The notes: generated by a model from the sequence alone, not told the origin. Shown: positions 48,664-58,867, counted from the stretch's first letter. The stretch is 64,000 bases of DNA from Paenibacillus selenitireducens (GCF_002021565.1 NZ_MSZX01000006.1:310027-374026), one strand, 5' to 3'. Program-made: numbers and translations.

Positions 48664-49551
48664 ATGAAACATGTAGGTTTTATTGGTCTCGGAACCATGG
48701 GCGCGCCCATGGTTGCTAATTTATTGAACAAAGGCTTTGCCGTAACGGTATACAACCGCACAGCATCCAAAGCTGAAGAAGCACGCGCGTTAGGCGCCAA
48801 CGTTGCTTCATCTCCTGCTGAAGCGGCGAAAGCAGCAGATGTACTGATCTCGATCATAAGCAATGACCAAGCGACAGAAGAAGTCTACTACGGCAGCAAT
48901 GGTATTTTTGCCGGTCTCCATGATAAATTAACGATTATCGACTGCAGTACGCTCTCTCCCGGTCTTGTGAAGCGTCTCGCAAGCGATCTGGCTGCGAAGG
49001 GCGTTGATTTCTTAGATGCTCCGGTTACAGGAAGTAAGCCTGGTGCAGTCAACGGAACCTTGTTGTTCATGATCGGCGGCAAAGAAGCTGCCATGGAAGC
49101 GCATATGGATGTATTCCAAGCGCTCGGCACGAAATTCCTATACATGGGCGAGAACGGCAGCGGTGCTGTTGCGAAGCTTGCTCATAACACCATCGTCGGC
49201 ATTAACAATGTCGCACTGGCAGAAGGCTTCTCTATTGCAGCCAAAGCCAACCTTCCCATGTACAACTTTATGGAGCTCATTCAATCCGGATCTGCGGGCA
49301 GTAAAGCAGCGGAGTTGAAAGGGCGCAAAATCATTGAACATGATTTCAGCAACCAATTCTCTCTGAATTTAATGCTAAAAGACATGAAGCTTTCTTCACA
49401 GCTTACCGATGAAATGCAACTGCCGACGCCAATGCTTGAAGCGGCGAAGAGCATGCTGCAAATGGGACAAACCCACGGGTTCGGTGAAGAAGATTTATCT
49501 GCCGTAGCCAAAGCTTATGAGCAATGGCTAGGCAAACGAATCGGAGATTAA
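48664..49551 (+). CDS. NAD(P)-dependent beta-hydroxyacid dehydrogenase
   Basis: A 295-aa enzyme of the 3-hydroxyisobutyrate / tartronate-semialdehyde / succinic-semialdehyde reductase family. The dinucleotide motif GFIGLGTMGAPMVANLL (about residues 5-21), substrate motif DFLDAPVTGSKPGA (about 117-130) and the catalytic Lys in AKLAHNT (about 170) are in place. Substrate specificity is not determined. GAGGTGA precedes the ATG at 48664; an extended -10 TGTTAGAAT is at 48611-48619. A strong terminator follows. Confidence 0.88.
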   Translation: MKHVGFIGLGTMGAPMVANLLNKGFAVTVYNRTASKAEEARALGANVASSPAEAAKAADVLISIISNDQATEEVYYGSNGIFAGLHDKLTIIDCSTLSPGLVKRLASDLAAKGVDFLDAPVTGSKPGAVNGTLLFMIGGKEAAMEAHMDVFQALGTKFLYMGENGSGAVAKLAHNTIVGINNVALAEGFSIAAKANLPMYNFMELIQSGSAGSKAAELKGRKIIEHDFSNQFSLNLMLKDMKLSSQLTDEMQLPTPMLEAAKSMLQMGQTHGFGEEDLSAVAKAYEQWLGKRIGD

Positions 49552-49562
49552 CTATTCTAGAA

Positions 49563-49615
49563 AAGGGTGGTCGCCGATATCCTTCACAGGACCGGCGGGC
49601 CACCCTTCTTTTTTT
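49563..49615 (+). terminator. Intrinsic terminator
   Basis: A stem AAGGGTGG/CCACCCTT (49563-49570, 49600-49607) with additional internal pairing, followed by a long T run. Confidence 0.88.
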
Positions 49616-49634
49616 AATTGAAACATGTCGGTCC

Positions 49635-49961
49635 TTATTCTGAGATGTAAGAGCAGCAATAGTCCGTAACGGTAGCTATTTGCAGCTTGAATTTGGAGTT
49701 CGCGGGCACTGTAAATTCACCTTCGCCTTGAATGTGAATCCACGCGTCACTGCCTGGCAATTGCACTTTCAAATCACCGGCAAGAATCTCCATGATTTCT
49801 ATGGCATCTGTGCCAAACTCATAATCGCCTGGCAGCATAATCCCTAACGTTTTCTTCGTTCCATCCTCGAACACCACGGTACGGCTTGTTACTTTACCAT
49901 CGAAGTACACGTTCGCTTGTTTCACTACAGTTACATTGTCAAATTGTTTGCTCTCCGCCAT
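49635..49961 (-). CDS. ppnP: Pyrimidine/purine nucleoside phosphorylase (PpnP, DUF1255)
   Basis: A 108-aa cupin of the PpnP/YaiE family, which phosphorolyses nucleosides to base and ribose-1-phosphate. Characteristic stretches are [32 protein letters not shown] and [12 protein letters not shown]. It lies 24 nt after tkt on the same strand, so the two are probably cotranscribed, coupling nucleoside breakdown to the pentose phosphate pathway. Confidence 0.9.
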   Translation of the reverse strand: MAESKQFDNVTVVKQANVYFDGKVTSRTVVFEDGTKKTLGIMLPGDYEFGTDAIEIMEILAGDLKVQLPGSDAWIHIQGEGEFTVPANSKFKLQIATVTDYCCSYISE

Positions 49962-49985
49962 GTCTCTTACCTTCTCCCCAGAAAA

Positions 49986-52004
49986 TTAAAGCAATGCTTT
50001 TACTTTGCTTACCACGTTTTCAACAGTAAAGCCGTATTCTTTGATCACGCGGTCGCCAGGAGCGGAAGCACCGAATGTAGAGATGGCAAGGATATCGCCT
50101 TGATCGCCAACATATTTCTCCCAACCCATTGGATGAGCCATCTCGATCGCAAGACGAGCTTTAACCTCTGGCAAGATCACGGAAGCTTTGTATTCCTTCG
50201 ATTGTTTATCGAACAAATCCCAGCTTGGCATGCTGATTACGCGTACTTGAACGCCTTCTTCAGCCAATGCTTTTTGCGCTGCAACAGCCAATTGTACTTC
50301 AGAACCTGTAGCGATGATTTGTGCTTGCGGTTTGCCATTTGCTGCTTCAGATACAACATACGCACCTTTTTTGATGCCTTCGCGAGCAAGTTCAGCCGTC
50401 GTATCCAAGATTGGCAAGTTTTGACGAGTCAATACAAGCGCTACTGGATTCTTACGGTTCTCAACCGCATATGCCCATGCAGCAGATGTTTCGTTACCGT
50501 CAGCAGGACGAAGAACCGTCAAGTTCGGGATAATGCGAAGGGAAGCCAATTGTTCAATCGGTTCATGGGTAGGACCGTCTTCACCCACTGCGATAGAGTC
50601 ATGCGTCAAGACGTATACAACCGGAAGACCCATGATTGCGGATAAACGAACCGCTGGACGCAAGTAGTCGGTAAATACGAAGAACGTACCGCCGAATACG
50701 CGTACGCCGCCATGAAGCATCATACCGTTCATCGCTGTCGCCATGCCAAACTCACGAACGCCGAAATAGATGTTACGGCCTGCATAGTTCTCTGCATTGT
50801 AGACGTCGATGCCTTTAAGATGCGTCATGGTGGAGCTTTCCAAGTCCGCAGAACCGCCCATTAAGTTCGGCACGTTCGGCGCAAGACCGTTCAAAGCGTT
50901 ACCGGAAGCAACACGTGTCGAAACGGCTTTATCTTGTACTGTATATTTAGGAAGATCTTTGTCCCAGCCTTCAGGAAGCTCGCCGCTCACCGCTTGCTCG
51001 AATTGCTTAGCAAGTTCTGGGTATGCTGCTTTGTAAGCTGCAAATTGTTCGTTCCATGTTTGGTTCGCTGCAATGCCGCGATCTTTCACGGCTTGGAAGT
51101 GAGCGCGAACTTCTTGCGGCACATAGAAAGCTTCTTCTGATGTCCAGCCGTAGAATTCTTTCGTTAATTTGGTTTCGTCTGCACCAAGTGGAGATCCGTG
51201 TGTACCGCCATGGCCGCCTTTACCTTGTTTGTTCGGGCTGCCGTAACCGATAACCGTTTTTACTTCGATTAATGTCGGTTTGTTCAACTCTTGCTTCGCT
51301 TGGCTAATCGCATTTTCTAGAGCAGCTAAATCATTGCCGTCTTCAACGCGCAATACTTGCCAGCCATAAGCTTCAAAACGCATTTTAGCGGATTCAGAGT
51401 TCGACAGACCCAATTTACCGTCCAATGAAATATCGTTGGAATCATAAAGAACAACCAATTTGCCTAGTTTCAAGTGACCTGCAAGAGAAGCTGCTTCGTG
51501 AGAAACGCCTTCCATCAAATCGCCGTCGCCGCAAATGGAATATACGAAGTGGTCAACCACTTTGAAGTTATCTTTGTTGTAAGTCGCGCCAAGTTGTGTT
51601 TCAGCAAGCGCCATACCCACAGCCATTGCAATCCCTTGACCCAAAGGACCTGTTGTCGCATCAACACCTGCTGTATGTCCGAACTCTGGATGTCCTGGCG
51701 TTAAGCTTCCCCATTGACGGAAGTTTTTCAACTCCTCAAGAGGTAAATCATAGCCGCTTAAGTGAAGCAAGCTGTACAATAACATGGAACCATGACCTGC
51801 GGAAAGAACGAAACGGTCGCGGTTAATCCATGTTGGATTTTCTGGGTTGTGGTTCATCACTTTTGCAAATAATTCGTATCCCATTGGGGCAGCACCCATT
51901 GGCATACCAGGGTGACCTGAATTTGCTTTCTCAATCGCATCAATCGCTAACGTACGGATTGTATCGATCGATAGCTGTTCTACTGACTTGTTGCTCACTG
52001 TCAT
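49986..52004 (-). CDS. tkt: Transketolase
   Basis: A 672-aa thiamine-diphosphate enzyme of the non-oxidative pentose phosphate pathway. The TPP-binding segment [20 protein letters not shown]...[11 protein letters not shown] (about residues 153-190), [18 protein letters not shown] near 60 and [11 protein letters not shown] and [15 protein letters not shown] in the pyrimidine domain are present. GGAGG precedes the ATG. The gene is followed by ppnP. Confidence 0.96.
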   Translation of the reverse strand: MTVSNKSVEQLSIDTIRTLAIDAIEKANSGHPGMPMGAAPMGYELFAKVMNHNPENPTWINRDRFVLSAGHGSMLLYSLLHLSGYDLPLEELKNFRQWGSLTPGHPEFGHTAGVDATTGPLGQGIAMAVGMALAETQLGATYNKDNFKVVDHFVYSICGDGDLMEGVSHEAASLAGHLKLGKLVVLYDSNDISLDGKLGLSNSESAKMRFEAYGWQVLRVEDGNDLAALENAISQAKQELNKPTLIEVKTVIGYGSPNKQGKGGHGGTHGSPLGADETKLTKEFYGWTSEEAFYVPQEVRAHFQAVKDRGIAANQTWNEQFAAYKAAYPELAKQFEQAVSGELPEGWDKDLPKYTVQDKAVSTRVASGNALNGLAPNVPNLMGGSADLESSTMTHLKGIDVYNAENYAGRNIYFGVREFGMATAMNGMMLHGGVRVFGGTFFVFTDYLRPAVRLSAIMGLPVVYVLTHDSIAVGEDGPTHEPIEQLASLRIIPNLTVLRPADGNETSAAWAYAVENRKNPVALVLTRQNLPILDTTAELAREGIKKGAYVVSEAANGKPQAQIIATGSEVQLAVAAQKALAEEGVQVRVISMPSWDLFDKQSKEYKASVILPEVKARLAIEMAHPMGWEKYVGDQGDILAISTFGASAPGDRVIKEYGFTVENVVSKVKALL

Positions 52005-52177
52005 GTTGTGAATCCTCCATTCATTACTTTTAATATTATCAATTTGAGAGTATTACATTGCTACTATTGTACCACGACCGCACATGACTTTCCAATACGC
52101 AATTTCATAAAATTATTTTGAACACCCATAACCTTTATATCTTATCCAAATCTCCACTTTATCTCACTTCCTCCAAC

Positions 52178-52217
52178 AAAAAAAGACATCCAATCTGCAA
52201 AAGAGTAGGATGTCTTT
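52178..52217 (-). terminator. Intrinsic terminator of the nfo-purU operon
   Basis: A perfect 10-bp stem AAAGACATCC / GGATGTCTTT, with a T run on the minus strand. Confidence 0.9.
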
Positions 52218-52221
52218 GTCC

Positions 52222-53082
52222 CTAATTAAATACCACGGTTTTGTTCTGGTGTACGAGGATACGATCTTCGATATGCCAATGCACGGCACGCGCCAATACG
52301 ACACGCTCAATCGTACGTCCGATACGTTTCAATTCGTCGACCTCATCACGGTGGCTTACGCGCTGTACGTCTTGTTCAATGATTGGACCGCCGTCCAATT
52401 CCTCTGTCACATAATGTGCTGTTGCCCCGATAATTTTCACACCGCGATTATAAGCTTGAGCATACGGTTTGCCGCCTACGAACGCCGGTAAAAACGAATG
52501 GTGGATATTAATAATGCGATTCGCATAATGTTCGAGGAATTTCGGTGAAATAATCTGCATGTATCTCGCAAGAATGATAACATCCACTTGGCCATCCACA
52601 ACCGCAAGTTGTTGACGCTCAGCTTCTTCTTTCGAATCCTTCGTCACCGGAATATGATGGTACGGGATACCGAACTGTTCCACGTACTCCCGCATATCGT
52701 TATGGTTACTTACGACCATCGCGATGTCAGCATCGAGATCGCCCGCTTGCCATTGCCATAATAATTCAACAAGACAATGATCTTCCTTTGACACAAAGAT
52801 AGCTAGGCGCTTCTTCTTGCTCACTTCATGAATGTTCCACTTCATTTGGAACTTGTCTGCAATTACCGCAAAGTCCTGCTCCAGCTTCGGATGCAACTCG
52901 CTCAGATGCGCAAGATCAAATTCGATGCGCATGAAGAACATGCCGCCCTCGGGATCCATGGTATATTGATCAGATTGAACGATATTCGCACCATGCTCAT
53001 ACAAAAATTGCGATACCGTTGCGACAATACCTGCCTGATCAGGGCAGGAGATTAACATTCTTGCACGATTCCGGTTGTCCAT
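52222..53082 (-). CDS. purU: Formyltetrahydrofolate deformylase
   Basis: A 286-aa enzyme that hydrolyses 10-formyl-THF to formate and THF, balancing one-carbon pools and feeding formate-dependent purine synthesis. The N-terminal ACT domain (RMLISCPDQAGIVATVSQFL, about residues 6-85) is followed by a formyltransferase-fold domain with NIHHSFLPAFVGGKPY and GATAHYVTEELDGGPII. It begins 28 nt after nfo and is probably cotranscribed with it. Confidence 0.94.
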   Translation of the reverse strand: MDNRNRARMLISCPDQAGIVATVSQFLYEHGANIVQSDQYTMDPEGGMFFMRIEFDLAHLSELHPKLEQDFAVIADKFQMKWNIHEVSKKKRLAIFVSKEDHCLVELLWQWQAGDLDADIAMVVSNHNDMREYVEQFGIPYHHIPVTKDSKEEAERQQLAVVDGQVDVIILARYMQIISPKFLEHYANRIINIHHSFLPAFVGGKPYAQAYNRGVKIIGATAHYVTEELDGGPIIEQDVQRVSHRDEVDELKRIGRTIERVVLARAVHWHIEDRILVHQNKTVVFN

Positions 53083-53110
53083 GATTCTACCTCAATTTCT
53101 GTGTAATAGA

Positions 53111-54217
53111 TTAACGGGCAAACCAGCCCAAAATACGTTGGTTGATTTGCTCTTCACTCAACGCTTCGAACAAATTCGCTTCCATAATCATCTCGTAAAG
53201 GCGATCCATCGGTTCGCGTGGATCTGCTTTCTTCGCTTTCGCATCATTCTTCAACGTTGTCCATACGGATAACACGTACTCGCGAGCGTCGATATCCTGC
53301 TGTTGGAAAAACGAGCTTAGACGTTCCACATCTTCAAGATAGGCTTGTCCAAAGCGCGCTTCCACATCTCCGCGAAGCAACGCAATTTCTGCTTCATACA
53401 TCGGACGCTCTTTCTTCGCGTCAGAACCAATCCAAGGTGTCTCCAGAATAAAAGGTCTGCCTGCGAGGGCTTCATGTTGGATAACGCGTTTCATCGCGTG
53501 ATGTCCAAGCCAGCCTGCACCTACCGGAGCATGTCTGTCTTTACCCGCTCCAACCGGATTTTTACTGTCATTCATATGCACAACTGCAATACGATCCAAC
53601 CCTACAATACGGTCGAACTCTTCAAGTACGCCATCCAGATTGTTGACAATATCATAGCCAGCGTCATGAATATGGCATGTGTCTAAACATACGGTTAGAC
53701 GACGATTATCTTCTACTTTATCGATAATAGCCGCAAGCTCATCGAAGCTGCGTCCCACTTCCGTACCTTTGCCCGCCATGGTCTCCAAGGCAATATTAAC
53801 ATCCGTTTCGCTCGTAGCTCGAAGAACTTCATTCAGTCCTTCAGCGATGCGCTGCACGCCATAGGCAGCATCTTTATCCGTGTAGGCACCCGGATGAAGA
53901 ACAATATTGCGGACGCCAATGGCTTGTGTACGGCGAATTTCTTCTTGCAAGAAATTTACGGCAAGCTCAAAGGTTGAATCCTTGTACGAGCCCAGATTAA
54001 TGATATACGGCGCATGCACGACGATTTCGTCAATCCCATGCTGTGCCATGACTTCTCTTCCTTCTGGAATATAAAGTGCATCAATCGCTTTGCGGCGCGT
54101 ATTCTGCGGAGCCCCTGTATAAATCATAAATGTGCTCGAGCCATAAGAGATGGCTTCTTTCGCTGCGGTTAACAGCCCTTTATCTGAAAATGAAACGTGT
54201 GATCCAATCTTCAACAT
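53111..54217 (-). CDS. nfo: Endonuclease IV (deoxyribonuclease IV) with C-terminal extension
   Basis: A 368-aa AP endonuclease of base-excision repair, acting at abasic sites through a trinuclear zinc centre. Typical segments are [82 protein letters not shown] and FILETPW. Family members are about 280-300 aa. This one continues for about 85 residues beyond the usual end (from about residue 283), with a basic segment [13 protein letters not shown] and a helical tail, and I do not recognise that extension. It is upstream of purU. Confidence 0.92.
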   Translation of the reverse strand: MLKIGSHVSFSDKGLLTAAKEAISYGSSTFMIYTGAPQNTRRKAIDALYIPEGREVMAQHGIDEIVVHAPYIINLGSYKDSTFELAVNFLQEEIRRTQAIGVRNIVLHPGAYTDKDAAYGVQRIAEGLNEVLRATSETDVNIALETMAGKGTEVGRSFDELAAIIDKVEDNRRLTVCLDTCHIHDAGYDIVNNLDGVLEEFDRIVGLDRIAVVHMNDSKNPVGAGKDRHAPVGAGWLGHHAMKRVIQHEALAGRPFILETPWIGSDAKKERPMYEAEIALLRGDVEARFGQAYLEDVERLSSFFQQQDIDAREYVLSVWTTLKNDAKAKKADPREPMDRLYEMIMEANLFEALSEEQINQRILGWFAR

Positions 54218-54357
54218 ATTTCATGCTCCTTTTTTCCATAATCAAACCTTATTTTACCTTGATTATCGTCATAAAGCTAGAAATACGTTATAATCCTACT
54301 AGAAAGATACTGGAAAAACCTGTGATCATGGTTATTTAGATGAATGAGGTGACAAAT

Positions 54358-54828
54358 ATGCATTTAACTGCGTTATGGCCTGCTGCGGCATCGCAAGGAC
54401 CAAGTAATGGATTCATGCTCGTGATTGCGTTCTGGACGTTTGTTCTTTTGTTTTTCATGTCGATTGGCGGGTACTTTATGTTCCGCAAATTTTTCAAGGT
54501 TCTGCCGAAGCAAGACGGCAAATCCAAGCTTGACTGGCAGAACCACTGGGTAGATGCGAGCCGTGACCTATGGACAGAGGATTCCAAAGCGTTCTTAGCC
54601 GAATTGGTCGCACCAGTACCCAAAGCATTCCGCGACATTGCGAAGCATTCCATTGCAGCGCAAATCGGTCAAATCGCGATCGAGAGCGGTGCCTCCGAAG
54701 TGACAAGAGATCATTGTATTAAAGGCTATATCGTTGCAACGCCCAAACGCGACTATAAAAGTTTAGTTAGCTTTTTAGAAAAAAGTCAGATCGACTATAC
54801 GCCGTATAAACATTTATTGAACAAATAG
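54358..54828 (+). CDS. DUF2621-family membrane protein (YneK-like)
   Basis: A 156-aa protein with one N-terminal hydrophobic helix (about residues 18-42) and a soluble domain containing DWQNHWVDASRDLW and a conserved RDHCIKGYIVATPKRDY segment, typical of the Bacillales DUF2621 family. The function is unknown. GAGGTGA in front of the ATG at 54358 is better placed than the site for the earlier ATG at 54340. It is divergent from nfo. Confidence 0.82.
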   Translation: MHLTALWPAAASQGPSNGFMLVIAFWTFVLLFFMSIGGYFMFRKFFKVLPKQDGKSKLDWQNHWVDASRDLWTEDSKAFLAELVAPVPKAFRDIAKHSIAAQIGQIAIESGASEVTRDHCIKGYIVATPKRDYKSLVSFLEKSQIDYTPYKHLLNK

Positions 54829-54874
54829 GATGCTCAGTTAGAGTTAGTTATCCATAGGAAGGGATCGTGGAACG

Positions 54875-55783
54875 ATGAACATTGCGATATGCGGCGGAAC
54901 AGGATTTGTGGGAACGGCTTTGACCCATTTCTTCGTGCAGCAACAAGATTCCGTCGTCATTATTACACGTAAAATCCCGAAGGATCATCAACGACATCCA
55001 CAGGTTACATACGTGACATGGGATCAACTTCATTCAGACCCACAGACCTTAGCCGGGATCGATGCGATTATTAATCTAACGGGAGAATCGATTAACCAAC
55101 GTTGGACAGAAGCAGCCAAACAACGGATTCTCGAATCTCGTCTGCAAGCGGCAGCCCGCGTTGCTAACCTCGTCACAGCGCTGCATCCGAAACCTCAGGT
55201 TGTGATTAATGCCTCCGGGATCTCCATTCACGGCACGTCTGAAGTCGAAAGCTTCGACGAGACCAGTCCGCACCATCCCACAGATTTTCTCGCCGAAGTG
55301 GTCGAACAATGGGAACAAGCTGCCGATGCCATACCGGTCTCTCGTCTCGTGAAACTCCGTGTAGGACTTGTACTCGGCAATAAAGGCGGTGCCTATCCGC
55401 TCATGAAGCTCCCTTACATGCTGGGTGGCGGCGGACGAGTCGGCAACGGACGCCAATGGTTCTCTTGGATTCATATCGAGGATATGGTTCGTTTAATTGA
55501 TTTTTGCCTGCGGCAAGAAGATGTCTCAGGCCCTGTCAATGCAACGGCGCCGGTTCCTGTGCGAAATGATGAATTCGGACGCGTGTTAGCTAGGGTCTAT
55601 CATCGCCCACACTGGTTCCCCGTTCCTGCCGTTTTATTAAAAGGTCTATTCGGCGAATTATCCATACTTCTGCTCGAAGGACAACAGGTTCTCCCGAACG
55701 CGGCACTGAATCATGGATTTACCTTCCGCTATCCTACGCTGGAATCCGCATTACAAAATCTAAGGTCAAGTTCGACGTATTAG
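54875..55783 (+). CDS. TIGR01777-family NAD-dependent epimerase-like protein (YfhF type)
   Basis: A 302-aa atypical short-chain dehydrogenase. The nucleotide motif CGGTGFVGTALTHFF (about residues 5-19), LTGESINQRWT and VINASGI..HG segments and a C-terminal DUF1731 tail (GQQVLPNAALNHGFTFRYPT) are diagnostic. The cell role is unknown; it is often near cell-division or nucleotide genes elsewhere. It converges on the FHA gene with a 15-nt gap and no clear terminator. Confidence 0.9.
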   Translation: MNIAICGGTGFVGTALTHFFVQQQDSVVIITRKIPKDHQRHPQVTYVTWDQLHSDPQTLAGIDAIINLTGESINQRWTEAAKQRILESRLQAAARVANLVTALHPKPQVVINASGISIHGTSEVESFDETSPHHPTDFLAEVVEQWEQAADAIPVSRLVKLRVGLVLGNKGGAYPLMKLPYMLGGGGRVGNGRQWFSWIHIEDMVRLIDFCLRQEDVSGPVNATAPVPVRNDEFGRVLARVYHRPHWFPVPAVLLKGLFGELSILLLEGQQVLPNAALNHGFTFRYPTLESALQNLRSSSTY

Positions 55784-55798
55784 ATCGACCATTAACCA

Positions 55799-57403
55799 TT
55801 ATTCAACCCATTTAAATACATATTCCGATTGTGCGACGACGAACCGATCACCGTCAGCAAGCGGATAGGCAGTATACGGCACCATAGGCTCCTTGCGAAG
55901 CTTGGTGCCGTTTTTAGATCCCAGATCCTTGATGTGGTACCCTTCTTGCGATTCAATAATTTCTACGTGGGTACGGGACACCCCAGGCGACGTATCCAGA
56001 TAATGGGCTACGTCGCCGCTTCTGCCAATGATGAAGCTTGCTTGCTGGATCTGAATTTGTTCAGGATCATGGCGACCTGGAATTAGGCGTTCTATGATAG
56101 GCTTCTTTTTCAATTCACGGTTCAACGTTTCTGTCTGTCCTTCATGTAACCACACGGTCGGCTCTTGAACGATCGGGGCAACAATCGGGGCCATCACTCC
56201 ATAGGGATTCGATGCTTGCTTCTCTTGCAGTGGCTGACGTGACCCGCTTGTCAACTTATCTGCAGTAAATGAAAGCACTTGAAATAGCAACCCCGATGCT
56301 TCATTATCTGGTTCCTGCCATTTATGCTTAGATTCTCGGAAGTTACGGTCCACATCCTGTGAAGGATCTTCCCATGTTCCCGCTCCTCCATCCAGAGCCA
56401 ATTCTTGCTTTCCCTTTAACCATGAAGGGGAATATCCACGCCAAGCTAGGAATATCACGTCCCCAACCAGTAAAGATAGACCCATACATACAAAGAACAT
56501 CCCATCAACGGCCTCATAGGATACGTATACATACTTCCAGATTAGGGCAAGAAACAAGACACCGCCTAAGAGAATATAGGTCATATATTTACGCAATGAA
56601 AATACTTCCCCTTGCTCTAGTCTGGAATCAGGCTGCATGATCTCTGGGGAGATGATGTTCCCATCAAGCCTGCCGGAGAATGATGGGGTCATGGCAGCAT
56701 CTATAGGTGGTTCATGATGTTTCTGTATTCGACCTAAACCTGGGGAAGGAATACATGCCTTTTCTATCGGCGTAACCGAAGGATTTTCAGGCATGCCGTT
56801 CTGATTCGTCAGTAATTGAAGCAGCAATGTTTTAAACCCCTCAAGGCTAAATTGACTCTCCTGACAATATTGAATCAGTTGTTGGATCCCGTTACCGGAT
56901 AGTTCCGTAACCGATCCCATGAGCATCGTCAATATCCCGCGAACGCGTTGATGCAAGGGCTCCGGCTGCAGGGCTTCTACGACAGGAACGTAACATACCC
57001 ATACAGCCCCCATCTCCAAAGTTCCCTCTATAAACATATAATCAGGATGCAATACATAATGGTCCGGTCGCAGCATATATCGTCGGCTATGATCCAAGAT
57101 CGTGACAAGCTGTAAAAGAATCGCGTAGAGGGTACCTAATGTTAGCTTCTCTCCCCTCAAGCATTGCGATAACATTCGCTTGCCTGAAATGTTATATCGT
57201 AACGTAATTTTCAGATCCAGTTCATAAAAATCAAGTGGAATACACTGCGGAATCACAGTAGATTGAATCATTTTGACTTCGATCGGCATCAGTTCATCAC
57301 TTATAAAGCCGCCTTCATTGCCTGTCTTGCCTTCACCGCCTTCCTTCTCCAAAATCATCCATGTGGATCCATTCTGTGTGAATCGTGCTTGAAATCCAAA
57401 CAT
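55799..57403 (-). CDS. DUF6382 / FHA-domain protein of the Tad locus
   Basis: A 534-aa protein. Residues about 1-200 match the DUF6382-type N-terminal region (a possible degenerate kinase-like fold; not certain). Two hydrophobic helices follow at about 275-310. The C-terminus (about 455-530) is a forkhead-associated domain with IIGRSGD, GVSRTHVEI and DLGSKNGTKL, the residues that bind phosphothreonine. GGAGGG supports the ATG at 57403. It is the last gene of the Tad operon, 18 nt after the prepilin peptidase gene, which suggests phosphorylation-linked control of pilus assembly. Confidence 0.8.
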   Translation of the reverse strand: MFGFQARFTQNGSTWMILEKEGGEGKTGNEGGFISDELMPIEVKMIQSTVIPQCIPLDFYELDLKITLRYNISGKRMLSQCLRGEKLTLGTLYAILLQLVTILDHSRRYMLRPDHYVLHPDYMFIEGTLEMGAVWVCYVPVVEALQPEPLHQRVRGILTMLMGSVTELSGNGIQQLIQYCQESQFSLEGFKTLLLQLLTNQNGMPENPSVTPIEKACIPSPGLGRIQKHHEPPIDAAMTPSFSGRLDGNIISPEIMQPDSRLEQGEVFSLRKYMTYILLGGVLFLALIWKYVYVSYEAVDGMFFVCMGLSLLVGDVIFLAWRGYSPSWLKGKQELALDGGAGTWEDPSQDVDRNFRESKHKWQEPDNEASGLLFQVLSFTADKLTSGSRQPLQEKQASNPYGVMAPIVAPIVQEPTVWLHEGQTETLNRELKKKPIIERLIPGRHDPEQIQIQQASFIIGRSGDVAHYLDTSPGVSRTHVEIIESQEGYHIKDLGSKNGTKLRKEPMVPYTAYPLADGDRFVVAQSEYVFKWVE

Positions 57404-57421
57404 CCTAACCCTCCTATCCAC

Positions 57422-57871
57422 CTACTGCATATATAAAAACGCGGTACATATACCCGGTAACACCGCATACATGAAGGGAAATCTAAGCATTCTTCCTTGA
57501 TGCAACGGGAAAATGGATTTGCGCCGGACAAGGAGTACGATGGCAGCGATGACACCTGCATATAAGACAGAATACATTAAGGATTGCAGGGTAAATTGCA
57601 CGCCCGCCACTGCTCCTACAGCCGCGAACAATTTAACATCCCCAGCGCCTACGGCTTTACATACGTAGAGAATGAATAGGACACCAAACCCTGCCCCAAC
57701 TCCAGAAATGGCATATAAGAACCCCTCCCATCCCTCCATTAACGTATGGAGGCCTACACCAAGCACCGTTATGGGTATCGTTAACCAATTAGGAATTTTC
57801 ATTCTCGTGATATCACTATAAAAAGCAATGCTCAGGAAAACGACACCAATGACGATCATCACGATATGCAA
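57422..57871 (-). CDS. Type 4 prepilin peptidase (TadV/CpaA-like)
   Basis: A 149-aa aspartic membrane peptidase of family A24 lacking the N-methylation domain, as usual for Tad systems. The two catalytic aspartates are in YSDITRMKIPNW (about residue 19) and VGAGDVKLFAAVGA (about 74). About five membrane helices are predicted by eye. A TTG start has AAGGAGGG at 6-nt spacing. It would cut the Flp pilin and the TadE-like pseudopilins encoded upstream. Confidence 0.87.
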   Translation of the reverse strand: MHIVMIVIGVVFLSIAFYSDITRMKIPNWLTIPITVLGVGLHTLMEGWEGFLYAISGVGAGFGVLFILYVCKAVGAGDVKLFAAVGAVAGVQFTLQSLMYSVLYAGVIAAIVLLVRRKSIFPLHQGRMLRFPFMYAVLPGICTAFLYMQ

Positions 57872-57886
57872 CGATTTCCCTCCTTC

Positions 57887-58867
57887 TCATGATTCTTTTA
57901 CTTGAATTTGAGTTTCTGTCTTATTTCCCTCCGCTGTCTCGACTACAATTTTGACCGTGCTCCCTTTCGTCGTATTGCCTGATACATGCCATTCCCATTC
58001 AATATAGCCATCTACATCTGCAGTCTTATCGCCAAGAAACTTAGCTGTACTTTCACCGCTCTTATAGAACACAGTCACATGGGACGTTTGGTTGGGAGCT
58101 ACCTTAACTTTGATTTTTGCTCTAGACCCCGGCTTCAAAGGATTCGGCTCTATAGAGACGATCTGCGGACGACCGGATTCATCTCCTCCTTCTCCATCCC
58201 CTGGTGTTGCTTGCGAAGTATCCCCTACCCATACACGTTCCGCCGCTTTTGCCTGCAAAACAAGAGCTTGGGATAAGAACGGAACACGCATGGGCATCGT
58301 ATAAGAAACTTCGAGTGCTATCATCATGTTTTCTTTTTTCTTCCATTGAGGAAGGGTAACTCGCGTCACATGGATTCGATCGATGTTCAGAATCGTATCT
58401 TGCATATATGGCTTCATCAAAGGCTTTACCAGCGTATCTCCAGCTGCCTGATGAGCTGCATCCACGAATTGACCATACAAATCCGTGCTTTTTATCCAAT
58501 CGCCGATAGGTGGAGGAAACAATTGATTATAGGTATCCGCCAATTCATCGAACGTAAGCTTCGGTGGTGCAGGCTGCTGTCCGCCAGATTCCAGAAGAAC
58601 TTCGTCTCCTGGATTTGTACCTGATTTTTTCCCTGCGCCTTCCGCTTCACCTTGCTGATCTATGACCATTGCTACGGGATACATATGCGTTGCTAGTTGT
58701 TTCACGGTATTGGAGACCGTCACCTGAAGCGCCATCGTTATGAACGCCATCTTCACGATATAGATCAGAAATACCACGAATAAAAGAAATACCGGCAGTA
58801 TCATGGCTGCTTCTACCGTCATACTTCCCTGATCATATCGTGTCATCCATTTACGCAAATACTTCAT
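57887..58867 (-). CDS. TadE-like pseudopilin with C-terminal beta-sandwich domain
   Basis: A 326-aa protein. The N-terminus has a prepilin-type site QG|SMTVEAAMILPVF (Glu at +5 after the Gly) and one hydrophobic helix. A long middle domain follows, and residues about 230-326 look like an Ig/fibronectin-like beta domain (VSIEPNPLKPGSRAKIKVKV-type start, a later YIEWEWHVSG). It follows the DUF5702-like gene and precedes the prepilin peptidase gene. A surface role in pilus tip or adhesion is inferred. Confidence 0.75.
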   Translation of the reverse strand: MKYLRKWMTRYDQGSMTVEAAMILPVFLLFVVFLIYIVKMAFITMALQVTVSNTVKQLATHMYPVAMVIDQQGEAEGAGKKSGTNPGDEVLLESGGQQPAPPKLTFDELADTYNQLFPPPIGDWIKSTDLYGQFVDAAHQAAGDTLVKPLMKPYMQDTILNIDRIHVTRVTLPQWKKKENMMIALEVSYTMPMRVPFLSQALVLQAKAAERVWVGDTSQATPGDGEGGDESGRPQIVSIEPNPLKPGSRAKIKVKVAPNQTSHVTVFYKSGESTAKFLGDKTADVDGYIEWEWHVSGNTTKGSTVKIVVETAEGNKTETQIQVKES

